The position numbers and the translations under genes are program-made. Positions 25,098 to 33,055 of a stretch of 33,055 bases of DNA are shown piece after piece. The first letter of the stretch is position 1; every line of letters begins with the position of its first letter. The notes beneath the pieces are model-generated. The model saw nothing but the letters and a program-made list of their open reading frames with translations. It had not been told where the DNA came from and ran no database searches. This DNA comes from Trabulsiella guamensis ATCC 49490 (lineage in GTDB: Bacteria > Pseudomonadota > Gammaproteobacteria > Enterobacterales > Enterobacteriaceae): assembly GCF_000734965.1 (NCBI RefSeq), contig NZ_JMTB01000095.1, positions 1 through 33,055 of the forward strand. Direction: 5' to 3'.

Positions 25098-27079
25098 GAG
25101 GCCTTTTCATCCGCCAGTTCGACTGTGCGCAGGAAGAAATCCAGCGTTTCATCGATGGTTTTTTCCATCCCGACTACCGGTTCCCAGTTCAGGCAGCGCT
25201 TCGCATTGCGGATGCTGGGTTTACGGTGCTCCACGTCCTGATACCCTTTACCGTAATAATTGCTGCTTTCCACTTCACGGAAACCGGCGAACGGCGGGAA
25301 GCGGTCGCGCAGCGGATGACGTTCAAAACTCGCCAGCAGCATCTCTGCCAGTTCTTTAATGCTCGCTTCGTTGTCCGGGTTACCGATGTTAATGATCTGC
25401 CCGTCGCAACGGCCTTCTTTGTTTTCGATGATACGGAACAACGCTTCGACGCCATCGCTGATGTCCGTAAAGCAGCGTTTCTGCTTGCCGCCTTCAATCA
25501 GTTTAATCGGCGAACCTTCCACCAGGTTAAGGATCAATTGCGTAATGGCGCGTGAGCTGCCGATACGCGCGGCGTTAAGGTTGTCGAGGCGCGGCCCCAT
25601 CCAGTTAAACGGCCGGAACAGGGTAAATTTCAGCCCGTGCTTGTCGCCGTACGCCCAGATCACCCTATCAAGCAGCTGTTTGGACACGGAGTAAATCCAG
25701 CGCTGTTTGTTGATCGGCCCGACCACCAGATTTGAGGTGTCTTCATCGAAATGCTTGTCGGTGCACATGCCGTACACTTCTGAGGTCGACGGGAAAATGA
25801 TGCGCTTATTGTACTTCACGCAGTCGCGGATGATTTTCAGGTTCTCTTCGAAATCCAGCTCAAACACGCGCAGCGGGTTACGGGTGTACTCGATTGGCGT
25901 GGCGATGGCGACCAGCGGCAGCACCACGTCGCACTTCTTAATGTGATACTCAATCCATTCTGAGTGAATACTGATATCGCCTTCAACGAAGTGGAAACGC
26001 GGGCAATCGAGGAAACGGCTGATAGCGTCGGAGCCAATATCCAGACCGTAAATTTCGTAGTTGTCGTCAGCCAGCAGCCGTTCAGTCAGATGGTTGCCGA
26101 TAAACCCGTTCACACCGAGGATCAGCACCCGCGTACGGCGCTTAATAGCGACAACCGGCTTGCTGCTCAATAGCGCTCCGGCCACCAGCCCCATCGCCTG
26201 CGCCAGCTGGCCACCCTGCACATACACGCCATGCTCGGCCTGGCCAGTGACGATCTCCAGCGCGCCGTCGCGACAGGCGACAATCAGCGGCGCAACCGAC
26301 AGCACGGTGCCGGGTTTCGCGCCCTGCATCTCGCGATGCAGGCGGGATTTCCAGACGATAAATTTGTTGGCTCCGGCATAGCCAAACGCCCCCGGCCATG
26401 GATCAGACACGGCCCGCACCAGGTTGTGCAGCTCAGCAGCGGGTTTGTCCCACTCCAGACGCCCGTCTTCCGGGGTACGGCGACCGACATACGTCGCCAG
26501 GCTTTCATCCTGCGCCGTTTCGTTAAAATGGCCTTCCCGAAGGGCAGGCAGCGTGTCATACAGCAACGCCTTTGCGGCATCGCGAAGCTTGTGATGCAGG
26601 GTCAGCGCGACGTCCGCCTCATCAATCGCCACGCGATGTTGCGCGATAATATCGCCGGCATCAGCCCGCGCGGTCATGCGGTGCAACGTGACGCCGGTTT
26701 CTTTCTCACCGTTAACCAGCACCCAGTTCAGCGGTGCGCGTCCCCGGTATTTCGGTAACAGCGAACCATGCAGGTTAAACGCCCCCAGACGGGCCGCGGA
26801 GAGGATCTCATTGCACAGCAAGTTGCGGTAATAGAATGAGAAAATCACGTCCGGGTTCATGGCGCGAACGCGCTCGATCCACAGCGGATGGTTAACGTCA
26901 TCCGGCGCGTAAACCTGAATACCCTGCTCAGCGGCGATACGCGCCACGGAGCCGAAAAAGTGATTTTCGTTAGCGTTATCCGGGTGGGTAAAAATCGCTT
27001 CGATGTCGTATCCGGCGTCCAGCAACGCCTGAATGCCCGTACAACCCATATCGTGATAAGCGAATACAACGGCTTTCAT
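25094..27079 (-). CDS. arnA: Bifunctional UDP-glucuronate decarboxylase / UDP-Ara4N formyltransferase ArnA
   Basis: 661 residues (660 in E. coli). Residues 1-305 are the 10-formyl-tetrahydrofolate-dependent formyltransferase, with [19 protein letters not shown] (catalytic Asn and His) and TARADAGDI (Asp). Residues 315-661 are a short-chain dehydrogenase-type decarboxylase with the NAD motif [15 protein letters not shown], the catalytic Ser/Glu in FPSTSEVYG, the Tyr and Lys of [12 protein letters not shown], and the C-terminal [15 protein letters not shown]. It makes UDP-4-keto-pentose from UDP-glucuronate and later formylates UDP-Ara4N; ArnB acts in between. Overlaps arnC by four bases. Confidence 0.99.
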   Translation of the reverse strand: MKAVVFAYHDMGCTGIQALLDAGYDIEAIFTHPDNANENHFFGSVARIAAEQGIQVYAPDDVNHPLWIERVRAMNPDVIFSFYYRNLLCNEILSAARLGAFNLHGSLLPKYRGRAPLNWVLVNGEKETGVTLHRMTARADAGDIIAQHRVAIDEADVALTLHHKLRDAAKALLYDTLPALREGHFNETAQDESLATYVGRRTPEDGRLEWDKPAAELHNLVRAVSDPWPGAFGYAGANKFIVWKSRLHREMQGAKPGTVLSVAPLIVACRDGALEIVTGQAEHGVYVQGGQLAQAMGLVAGALLSSKPVVAIKRRTRVLILGVNGFIGNHLTERLLADDNYEIYGLDIGSDAISRFLDCPRFHFVEGDISIHSEWIEYHIKKCDVVLPLVAIATPIEYTRNPLRVFELDFEENLKIIRDCVKYNKRIIFPSTSEVYGMCTDKHFDEDTSNLVVGPINKQRWIYSVSKQLLDRVIWAYGDKHGLKFTLFRPFNWMGPRLDNLNAARIGSSRAITQLILNLVEGSPIKLIEGGKQKRCFTDISDGVEALFRIIENKEGRCDGQIINIGNPDNEASIKELAEMLLASFERHPLRDRFPPFAGFREVESSNYYGKGYQDVEHRKPSIRNAKRCLNWEPVVGMEKTIDETLDFFLRTVELADEKAS

Positions 27080-28059
27080 GACTGATCTTCCTCTTGAGAT
27101 ACCGTCTCGCCCTTGCGGACGACGCGTTGAATAAAGTAACGGGGACGAGCACGCACATCGTTGTAGATACGGCCGATGTACTCACCCAACAGGCCCATGC
27201 CAACAAACTGGGCACCAATAAACATGAACAGCACGGCGAAAAGCATGAACACCCCTTCCGCCGCCCACTGCGGGCCTAACGCCAGTCGCAGCACGATTAA
27301 CAGGAGGGAGAAGGCAAACCCCAGCAGCGCGATGACACTGCCGAAAACGCTCAGCAAGCGCAGCGGTGTGGTAGTCAGGCAGGTCACCAGGTCGTACATC
27401 AGGTTAATCAGCCGCATAAAGCTATATTTGGAATCGCCAAACTCACGCTCGGCATGCAGCACCGGGATCTCCACTGCGCGGCGGGCGAAGGTGTTCGCCA
27501 GAATAGGAATGAACGTGCTGCGCTCGTGGCAATGGAGCATCGCGTCGATGATGTGGCGGCGGTAAGCGCGCAGCATGCAGCCATAGTCGCCCATCGCTTT
27601 ACCGGTCGTACGCTGGATCAGGCGATTGATCATCTTCGACGCGGTTTTGCGGAAAAAGGAGTCCTGGCGGTTCTGCCGTACCGTGCCAACCACGTCGTAG
27701 CCTTCATCGGCTTTCGCCACCAGTCGCGGGATCTCTTCCGGTGGATTTTGCAGATCAGCATCAAGAGTAATAATCAGATCGCCAGTGACGTGGCTGAAAC
27801 CCGCCATGATTGCCGAATGCTGGCCGTAGTTGCGGTTGAGCAACACGGCGACAATGTGGCTGCCCGCCGAGTCAGCGGCGTCACAGAGCATTTGCGCCGA
27901 GTCGTCACTGCTGCCGTCGTCAACCAGCAGAATTTCATATTCACGCCCCAGCGACGCACAGGCGGCGTCGGTACGGCGAATCAGCTCCGGCAGGCTCTCC
28001 TGCTCATTAAAAACAGGAATGACCACCGACACTTTCTGGACGGGGGGATAACTAAACAT
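27076..28059 (-). CDS. arnC: Undecaprenyl-phosphate 4-deoxy-4-formamido-L-arabinose transferase ArnC
   Basis: The start at 28059 ([17 protein letters not shown]) lies one base after the arnB stop, with AGGA seven bases upstream, giving 327 residues (322 in E. coli); the frame is open 18 codons into arnB but those codons are not part of the family. A GT2 glycosyltransferase: [42 protein letters not shown] (metal-binding DAD) and RQNRQDS, then two C-terminal membrane helices ([21 protein letters not shown] and [20 protein letters not shown]). It transfers the formylated sugar to undecaprenyl phosphate on the cytoplasmic face. Confidence 0.97.
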   Translation of the reverse strand: MFSYPPVQKVSVVIPVFNEQESLPELIRRTDAACASLGREYEILLVDDGSSDDSAQMLCDAADSAGSHIVAVLLNRNYGQHSAIMAGFSHVTGDLIITLDADLQNPPEEIPRLVAKADEGYDVVGTVRQNRQDSFFRKTASKMINRLIQRTTGKAMGDYGCMLRAYRRHIIDAMLHCHERSTFIPILANTFARRAVEIPVLHAEREFGDSKYSFMRLINLMYDLVTCLTTTPLRLLSVFGSVIALLGFAFSLLLIVLRLALGPQWAAEGVFMLFAVLFMFIGAQFVGMGLLGEYIGRIYNDVRARPRYFIQRVVRKGETVSQEEDQS

Positions 28060-28060
28060 A

Positions 28061-29200
28061 TCAATGTCCTGCAAGCTGATGGAGTGCGGCAATGACGCGG
28101 GTTGTGTCGTCATGAGTCATATCCGGAAAAAGGGGAAGTGAGCAGATGCGCGCGCTGTTCCATTCGGTATTCGGCAGAGAAACGTCTGGGAAGCGTTCGC
28201 GGTAATATTTCTGCGTATGGGCAGCGCGGAAGTGCAGCCCGGTACCGATCTCTCTGGCTTTCAGTTGTTCCATCAACGCGTCACGGCTAAGGCCGCAGCG
28301 CGTTTCATCCACGCGGATGATGAAAAGGTGCCAGGCGTGCAGGTGGTCCCATTCGGGAACGGCCAGCGGCTGGAAGGGTGTATCCGCCAGCTCGTTGAGA
28401 TAGCGTCGGGCGATCTCATGGCGGCGCTGGTTGGCCTGTCCGAGTTTTCCCAGTTGCACCAGTGCCAGCGCGGCGTTGATGTCGGCAAGATTATATTTGT
28501 AGCCCGGAGCGATCACTTCCGCCTGCGGTGCGCGGCCATGTGTCTGGCGGTCGTAGGCATCCACACCGAGACCGTGAAACTTCAGGCTGCGGATGCGCGC
28601 GGCCAGCTGGTCGTCGTCGGTGACCACCAGGCCACCCTCCGCGCTGGTCATGTTTTTAATCGCATGGAAAGAGAAAATCGCCGTACCCTGCCAGCCCACA
28701 TGACGGTTCTTGTAGTAGGTTCCGGCGGCATGCGCGGCATCTTCAATCACGGGAATACCGTGACGGTCAGCAACGGCGCGAATCGCATCGATATCCGTTG
28801 GCGCTCCCGCGTAGTGAACGGGGATGACCGCTTTGGTACGTGGCGTAATGGCGGCTTCCACGGCGTCAGCGGTGATCATGAGGTTATCGCGATCGACATC
28901 GATCATCACCGGCGTCGCGCCGAGCAGCACGATCATATTCAGCGTTGAAACCCAGGTTTGCGACGGGGTAATGACTTCATCGCCCGGGCCGATGCCAAGC
29001 GCCATCAGTGTGACATGCATACCGCCCGTCGCCGAACTCACCGCAATGGCATGGCGGTTGCCCGTCAGGCTACAAAACGCCTCTTCAAGTGCCTGATTTT
29101 TTGGCCCGGTGGTGATCCAGCCGGACTGCAACACCTCTTTAAGCGCAGCGAATTCCGCTTCTCCCATAGAGGGGCGCGAGAAAGGTAAAAAATCACTCAT
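28061..29200 (-). CDS. arnB: UDP-4-amino-4-deoxy-L-arabinose--oxoglutarate aminotransferase ArnB
   Basis: 379 residues. A DegT/DnrJ/EryC1 (sugar aminotransferase) family member: [32 protein letters not shown] (PLP phosphate), [12 protein letters not shown] (Asp that holds the pyridine) and [15 protein letters not shown] with the Schiff-base Lys; [15 protein letters not shown] and [15 protein letters not shown] are family signatures. It aminates the 4-keto sugar made by ArnA, using glutamate. AAGGAATAA lies before the ATG. First structural gene of the operon; a PmrA box lies 154 bases upstream, and a 43-codon ORF overlaps the start by eight bases. Confidence 0.98.
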   Translation of the reverse strand: MSDFLPFSRPSMGEAEFAALKEVLQSGWITTGPKNQALEEAFCSLTGNRHAIAVSSATGGMHVTLMALGIGPGDEVITPSQTWVSTLNMIVLLGATPVMIDVDRDNLMITADAVEAAITPRTKAVIPVHYAGAPTDIDAIRAVADRHGIPVIEDAAHAAGTYYKNRHVGWQGTAIFSFHAIKNMTSAEGGLVVTDDDQLAARIRSLKFHGLGVDAYDRQTHGRAPQAEVIAPGYKYNLADINAALALVQLGKLGQANQRRHEIARRYLNELADTPFQPLAVPEWDHLHAWHLFIIRVDETRCGLSRDALMEQLKAREIGTGLHFRAAHTQKYYRERFPDVSLPNTEWNSARICSLPLFPDMTHDDTTRVIAALHQLAGH

Positions 29201-29324
29201 CTTTATTCCTTACCTGTAAAGGCTTCGGTGCATCTGGTTTACTCATCCGGTCATCGTGCGCCAGAGGAGTTAAACAAAACGAAAATGAAATCGACGCCGA
29301 TGCGGTATTTATTAAACGGAGCAT
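29193..29324 (-). CDS. Putative leader peptide ORF overlapping arnB
   Basis: ATG at 29324, 43 codons, stop at 29193-29195 overlapping the first eight bases of arnB (gATGAGTGA). The peptide starts [16 protein letters not shown] and ends with a proline-containing [17 protein letters not shown]. It lies just after the predicted arn transcription start, so it would be the first ORF on the message. The ribosome-binding site is weak. It may be a translated leader coupled to arnB, or chance; no family recognised. Confidence 0.35.
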   Translation of the reverse strand: MLRLINTASASISFSFCLTPLAHDDRMSKPDAPKPLQVRNKDE

Positions 29325-29337
29325 CAACTTGCGAGAA

Positions 29338-29370
29338 AATATAAACACGTAAGATTAGGACAAGATTAAG
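29338..29370 (-). promoter_or_regulatory. PmrA box and -10 of the arn operon promoter
   Basis: On the minus strand CTTAAT, five bases, CCTAAT (complement of 29354-29370) match the PmrA (BasR) direct repeat (C/T)TTAA(T/G)-N5-(C/T)TTAA(T/G) with one mismatch. TATATT (complement of 29338-29343) follows ten bases later as -10, so the box overlaps the -35 position, the usual arrangement for PmrA-activated pmrH/arnB promoters. It links the operon to Fe(III), low pH and antimicrobial-peptide signals through PmrAB. Confidence 0.75.
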
Positions 29371-29455
29371 AAAGGTATAAAGAGATCATGAATTTTATAA
29401 AACATATTAAAAATCAATATATTGAACGATGACAAAAGCTTAAGAAAAGAATACA

Positions 29456-29692
29456 TCACGGCGAAATAACGCGAGCCTGCTCACAATATTCAACCATTAT
29501 TAAACAGTCTTCATTTATATTGAACTTTTTATATTTCTTGTCATCCTGAGGAAAACCAGGGCTATATCGAATATATGTCAGATTTATTTCAGCAGTAAAC
29601 CAGCAATAATTTGCGTTAAAAAGTGGATGACTATCTGCCCTTGCTTTGATCCAGATTACGTCAAAAGTATGATGAATTATTAAAATCATCAT
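29456..29692 (-). other. Unassigned 78-codon ORF in the arn/nik intergenic region
   Basis: Its first codons lie inside the NikR operator and there is no ribosome-binding site, so expression is doubtful. The middle part (FDVIWIKARADSHPLF, NANYCWFTAEINLTYIRY, SPGFPQDD) has a protein-like composition and may be a decayed gene. Nothing recognised. The 29201-29725 gap otherwise holds the arn and nik control regions and the leader ORF. Confidence 0.2.
29646..29659 (+). promoter_or_regulatory. Probable FNR box of the nik promoter
   Basis: TTGAT-CCAG-ATTAC: the left half matches the FNR consensus TTGAT-N4-ATCAA perfectly, the right half at three of five. Its centre is 41.5 bases before the start point predicted from the TAAAAT -10 (29681-29686), the class II activator distance, and E. 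coli nik is FNR-dependent. Confidence 0.5.
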
Positions 29693-29694
29693 AC
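29667..29694 (+). promoter_or_regulatory. NikR operator of nikABC(DE)
   Basis: GTATGA (29667-29672), 16 bases, TCATAC (29689-29694): a perfect match to the E. coli NikR palindrome GTATGA-N16-TCATAC. It covers the probable -10 (TAAAAT, 29681-29686) and the predicted start point near 29694, so nickel-bound NikR would block transcription. Confidence 0.96.
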
Positions 29695-29725
29695 TTTGAT
29701 ACCTGATTTCGCAGAGGCGAAGCCA

Positions 29726-31297
29726 TTGTCTACTCTCCGTTCACTCCTGCTGGCGTTTCTGGCCTGCACCTCGCTGCTGGCATACGCCGCCGCGCCTGAT
29801 GAACTGACCACCGCGTGGCCGGTCAACGCCGGCCCACTCAACCCTCACCTTTACACGCCAAACCAGATGTTCGCCCAAAGCATGGTGTATGAGCCACTGG
29901 TTAAGTATCAGTCTGACGGCAGTGTTCAGCCCTGGCTGGCAAAAAGCTGGACCCACTCGGCTGACGGTAAAACCTGGGTCTTCACGCTGCGGGATGATGT
30001 ACGCTTCTCCAACGGCGAACCGTTTAATGCTGATGCCGCGGTCGCCAATTTCGCGGCGGTGCTGGCGAATCGCCCACGGCATGCCTGGCTGGAGCTGACC
30101 AATCAAATTGTCGCGGTCAAAGCCCTGAGCCCCCAGCAGCTGCAAATTACCCTGAAAAGCGCCTACTACCCTTTCCTGCAAGAACTCTCGCTGCCGCGCC
30201 CTTTCCGTTTTATCGCGCCGTCGCAGTTTAAAGAGAACGGTACAGTATCCGGCATCAAGGCACCGATTGGCACCGGGCCGTGGATATTAAAGGCCTCACA
30301 GATGAACCAGTACGACGTGTTTGTGCGTAACGACAACTACTGGGGTGAGAAACCGGCCCTCCGCCAGATCACCATCAAAGTGATCCCGGACCCGACCAGC
30401 CGGGCGATTGCCTTTGAAGCGGGCGAGGTGGATTTGCTGTACGGAGATGAAGGTCTGCTGCCGCTCGATACCTTTGAACGTTTCCGCCACCAGCCGGAGT
30501 ATCACACTGCACTGTCGCCATCAATGGAAACTATTCTGCTTGCGCTTAATTCCGCGAAAGGGCCAACGCGTGAACTGGCGGTACGTGAAGCGCTGAACTA
30601 TGCAGTCGATAAAAAAACGCTGATCGACAGCGCACTGTACGGCACACAAAAGGTGGCCGATACCCTATTTGCCCCCTCGGTGCCGTATGCCAACATTCCG
30701 CTGTCGCCGCGCCAGTACGATCCGCATAAAGCCGTTTCACTGCTGGAGCAGGCTGGCTGGACGCTGCCTGCTGGGAAAACCATCCGGCAGAAAAACGGCC
30801 AGCCGCTGACCATCGAACTGGCCTTTATGGGTACCGATGCGCTCAGCAAATCTATGGCGGAAATCATTCAGGCGAATCTGCGCCAGATCGGCGTCGACGT
30901 GACGATGGTCGGCGAAGAAGAGAGCAGCATTGATGCCCGCCAGCGTGATGGTCGCTTCGGCATGATTTTCACCCGCACCTGGGGCGCACCGTACGATCCT
31001 CACGCCTATTTAAGCTCGATGCGCGTACCGTCACATGCTGATTTCCAGGCGCAGCAGGGGTTGCCAGACAAGAAACTGATCGATAGCGAGATCGGTGAAA
31101 TTCTCACCACCACCGACAACACGCACCGCCAGCAGCTTTACCGTGATGTGCTGACGCGACTGCACAATGACGCGGTCTATTTGCCGATTAGCTATGCCTC
31201 GCTGATGTCCGTGTCGCGCCCGGCGCTCGGCAAGATCCCGTTTGCGCCCATCGCCACCGATATTCCCTTTGAGCGCATTCACCCGGAAACGCCATGA
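29726..31297 (+). CDS. nikA: Periplasmic nickel-binding protein NikA
   Basis: The start is placed at TTG 29726, with AGAGG eight bases upstream, giving 523 residues (524 in E. coli). The in-frame ATG at 29696 would be nearly leaderless, two bases after the NikR operator, and adds residues absent from the family. A signal peptide ends AYA-AAPDE. The mature protein is an oligopeptide-binding-type protein (SBP family 5): [27 protein letters not shown] (Trp), LPRPFRF (Arg) and the ligand-site TWGAPYDPH; the His of VPSHADF corresponds to His416 of mature E. coli NikA, which holds Ni(L-His)2. It delivers nickel to NikBCDE for hydrogenase assembly. Overlaps nikB by four bases. Confidence 0.97.
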   Translation: MSTLRSLLLAFLACTSLLAYAAAPDELTTAWPVNAGPLNPHLYTPNQMFAQSMVYEPLVKYQSDGSVQPWLAKSWTHSADGKTWVFTLRDDVRFSNGEPFNADAAVANFAAVLANRPRHAWLELTNQIVAVKALSPQQLQITLKSAYYPFLQELSLPRPFRFIAPSQFKENGTVSGIKAPIGTGPWILKASQMNQYDVFVRNDNYWGEKPALRQITIKVIPDPTSRAIAFEAGEVDLLYGDEGLLPLDTFERFRHQPEYHTALSPSMETILLALNSAKGPTRELAVREALNYAVDKKTLIDSALYGTQKVADTLFAPSVPYANIPLSPRQYDPHKAVSLLEQAGWTLPAGKTIRQKNGQPLTIELAFMGTDALSKSMAEIIQANLRQIGVDVTMVGEEESSIDARQRDGRFGMIFTRTWGAPYDPHAYLSSMRVPSHADFQAQQGLPDKKLIDSEIGEILTTTDNTHRQQLYRDVLTRLHNDAVYLPISYASLMSVSRPALGKIPFAPIATDIPFERIHPETP

Positions 31298-32241
31298 TGC
31301 TGCGATTTATGCTGCGGCGCGTGCTGCTTCTCATCCCGATACTCCTCGCCGCTTCAGCGATTATCTTTCTGCTGCTGCGACTGGGGTCGGGTGACCCGGC
31401 GCTGGATTATTTGCGCCTGTCGAACCTGCCGCCAACGCCGGAGATGGTCGCTTCGACGCGGGAACTGCTCGGCCTGAATCAGTCCTTGCCGGTGCAGTAT
31501 CTGACGTGGCTGTGGCGCGCGCTGCACCTCGATTTTGGCGTGTCTTACGCCTCGCAGCGCCCGGTGCTTGATGATTTGCTGCATTTCCTGCCTGCCACGC
31601 TACAACTGACCGGCGCGGCGCTGATGTTAATTCTGCTGACCTCGGTGCCGCTCGGTATTCTGGCGGCGCGTCACCGCGACCGGTTGCCGGATTTCGCTGT
31701 TCGTGTTATCGCGTTTCTCGGCGTGTCGATGCCGAATTTCTGGCTCGCCTTTTTGCTGGTCATGTTTTTCTCCGTCCATCTGCAATGGCTCCCGGCGATG
31801 GGCTACGGCGGGTGGCAACATATCATTCTGCCTGCCGTCTCTATCGCGTTTATGTCGCTGGCGATCAACGCCCGTCTGCTGCGCGCCAGCATGCTCGACG
31901 CCGCCGGGCAGCGCCACGTGGTCTGGGCGCGCCTGCGCGGACTTAGCGAGCGGCAGGTCGAGCAACGGCATGTTTTGCGTAACGCCACGCTGCCGGTGGT
32001 GACCGCCATTGGGATGCACATCGGTGAGCTGATTGGCGGCACGATGATCATCGAAAACATCTTTGCCTGGCCTGGCGTCGGGCGCTACGCGGTGTCGGCC
32101 ATCTTCAACCGCGATTATCCGGTGATCCAGTGTTTCACCCTGCTAATGGTCACCGTATTCGTGCTGTGCAACCTGGTGGTGGACGTGCTGAACGCGGCGC
32201 TCGACCCGCGTATTCGTCGTCATGAAGGAGCACAGGCATGA
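31294..32241 (+). CDS. nikB: Nickel ABC transporter permease NikB
   Basis: 315 residues (314 in E. coli), with six membrane helices. The N-terminus [20 protein letters not shown] is the usual DppB/OppB-type first helix; [32 protein letters not shown] and [21 protein letters not shown] (EAA loop that docks the ATPases) follow, and [28 protein letters not shown] is the family signature near the C-terminus. Forms the membrane channel with NikC. Starts inside nikA and ends inside nikC, each with an ATGA overlap. Confidence 0.98.
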   Translation: MMLRFMLRRVLLLIPILLAASAIIFLLLRLGSGDPALDYLRLSNLPPTPEMVASTRELLGLNQSLPVQYLTWLWRALHLDFGVSYASQRPVLDDLLHFLPATLQLTGAALMLILLTSVPLGILAARHRDRLPDFAVRVIAFLGVSMPNFWLAFLLVMFFSVHLQWLPAMGYGGWQHIILPAVSIAFMSLAINARLLRASMLDAAGQRHVVWARLRGLSERQVEQRHVLRNATLPVVTAIGMHIGELIGGTMIIENIFAWPGVGRYAVSAIFNRDYPVIQCFTLLMVTVFVLCNLVVDVLNAALDPRIRRHEGAQA

Positions 32242-33055
32242 ATTTTTTCCTGACGGCACGCTTGCCGGTTCGCCTGGCGTTGATAACCATTGTGCTGTTG
32301 ATGCTGATCGCACTGACCAGCCAGTGGTGGCTGCCTTACGATCCGCTGGCCATTGATTTACCGCAGCGTCTGCTGCCGCCGGATGCGGCGCACTGGCTCG
32401 GCACCGATCACCTGGGTCGTGATATTTTCTCCCGTCTGCTCGCCGCCACCCGCGTATCGCTGGGCTCCGTGATGCTCTGCCTGGTGCTGATCCTCGCCCT
32501 CGGTCTGACGCTCGGCGGCAGCGCCGGTTTGCTGGGCGGTCGCGTGGATCAAACCATCATGCGCATCGCCGATATGTTCATGACCTTTCCGACGTCGATC
32601 CTCTCTTTCTTTATGGTTGGCGTACTCGGTACCGGGTTAACTAACGTAATCATCGCTATCGCCCTGTCACACTGGGCATGGTATGCCCGCATGGTGCGTA
32701 ATCTGGTGCTGTCCCTGCGCCACCGCGAGTTTGTACTGGCCTCCCGCCTGAGCGGCGCCAGCCATGTGCAGGTGTTTATCAGCCATCTGGCGGGCGCAGT
32801 GGTGCCGTCGCTGCTCGTGCTGGCGACGCTGGATATCGGCCATATGATGCTGCACGTCGCGGGGATGTCGTTTCTCGGTCTCGGCGTCAGCGCGCCGACG
32901 GCGGAATGGGGTGTAATGATCAACGATGCGCGGCAGTACATCTGGACGCAGCCACTGCAGATGTTGTGGCCCGGACTGGCGCTGTTCATCAGCGTAATGG
33001 CCTTTAACATGACCGGCGATGCGCTGCGCGATCGCCTCGACCCGTACCTCAATGC
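32238..33055 (+). CDS. nikC: Nickel ABC transporter permease NikC (3' end cut by window)
   Basis: 272 codons are visible of about 277; only the last few residues are missing. DppC-type permease: membrane helix [20 protein letters not shown], then [25 protein letters not shown] (family N-terminal signature), [20 protein letters not shown], the EAA loop [18 protein letters not shown], and [28 protein letters not shown]. Translationally coupled to nikB by ATGA. nikD and nikE, the ATPases, should follow outside the window. Confidence 0.97.
   Translation, partial: MNFFLTARLPVRLALITIVLLMLIALTSQWWLPYDPLAIDLPQRLLPPDAAHWLGTDHLGRDIFSRLLAATRVSLGSVMLCLVLILALGLTLGGSAGLLGGRVDQTIMRIADMFMTFPTSILSFFMVGVLGTGLTNVIIAIALSHWAWYARMVRNLVLSLRHREFVLASRLSGASHVQVFISHLAGAVVPSLLVLATLDIGHMMLHVAGMSFLGLGVSAPTAEWGVMINDARQYIWTQPLQMLWPGLALFISVMAFNMTGDALRDRLDPYLN

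Noticed and set aside
29420-29450. Second PmrA half site (CTTAAG at 29439) upstream of arn
   Set aside because: No partner half at the five-base spacing, and it is too far from the -10.
29696-29725. ATG at 29696 as nikA start
   Set aside because: Two bases after the NikR operator, without a ribosome-binding site, and it adds a non-family N-terminus.
30965-30985. Thr in MIFTRTW of NikA where E. coli has His
   Set aside because: Considered as loss of a nickel ligand, but the known ligand His416 (mature numbering) is the His of VPSHADF, which is conserved here.
1-33055. tRNA, rRNA, CRISPR arrays, insertion sequences, att sites
   Set aside because: Looked for by eye on both strands; no cloverleaf, rRNA motif, regular spacer array, transposase or integrase was seen.

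Overview
This window is a chromosomal segment from a member of the Enterobacteriaceae, close to Enterobacter, Citrobacter or Kluyvera. The evidence is E. coli-like synteny (rpoH, ftsX-ftsE-ftsY, rsmD, yhhL, yhhM, yhhN, zntA, tusA, yhhQ, dcrB, yhhS, yhhT, nikABC), proteins nearly identical to the E. coli ones, and REP palindromes of the GCCGGGTGGCG / CCCGGTGGCGC type. The genus cannot be fixed from sequence reading alone.

Layout. (1) 1-4310: the end of a type VI secretion island. It holds the 3' part of a vgrG, a peptidoglycan-hydrolase effector split by a -1 frameshift at an A7 tract inside its LysM motif, a periplasmic immunity candidate built of two repeats, and an AT-rich tail with one small secreted orphan and a possible remnant. 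(2) 4311-7191: a PuuE/GabT-type aminotransferase divergent from a MocR/GabR regulator. (3) 7181-12540: the conserved core rpoH / ftsX-ftsE-ftsY / rsmD-yhhL, with a sigma-E promoter and DnaA boxes upstream of rpoH. (4) 12550-14260: an AT-rich two-gene island between two almost identical REP elements, encoding a putative membrane-acting toxin and a DUF1240-like membrane immunity protein, placed between yhhL and yhhM. (5) 14264-21831: yhhM, yhhN, zntA (perfect ZntR-type operator), tusA, yhhQ (preQ1-I type II riboswitch-like leader), dcrB, yhhS and yhhT. (6) 21828-29370: the complete arnBCADTEF lipid A modification operon on the minus strand, with a PmrA box, at the site where E. coli has acpT. 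(7) 29646-33055: the nickel uptake operon nikA-nikB-nikC (nikC cut by the window end) with a perfect NikR operator and a probable FNR box.

How the genes work together. The core genes cover heat-shock sigma factor, divisome and signal-recognition functions, 16S rRNA methylation, Zn/Cd/Pb efflux, tRNA thiolation and queuosine precursor uptake. The accessory parts are interbacterial antagonism (two effector/immunity-like pairs), amine/GABA catabolism, cationic-peptide resistance through 4-amino-arabinose on lipid A, and nickel import for hydrogenases.

The least explained parts are the frameshifted LysM/hydrolase effector with its duplicated immunity protein, the REP-bracketed toxin/immunity pair, and a 43-codon leader ORF overlapping the start of arnB.
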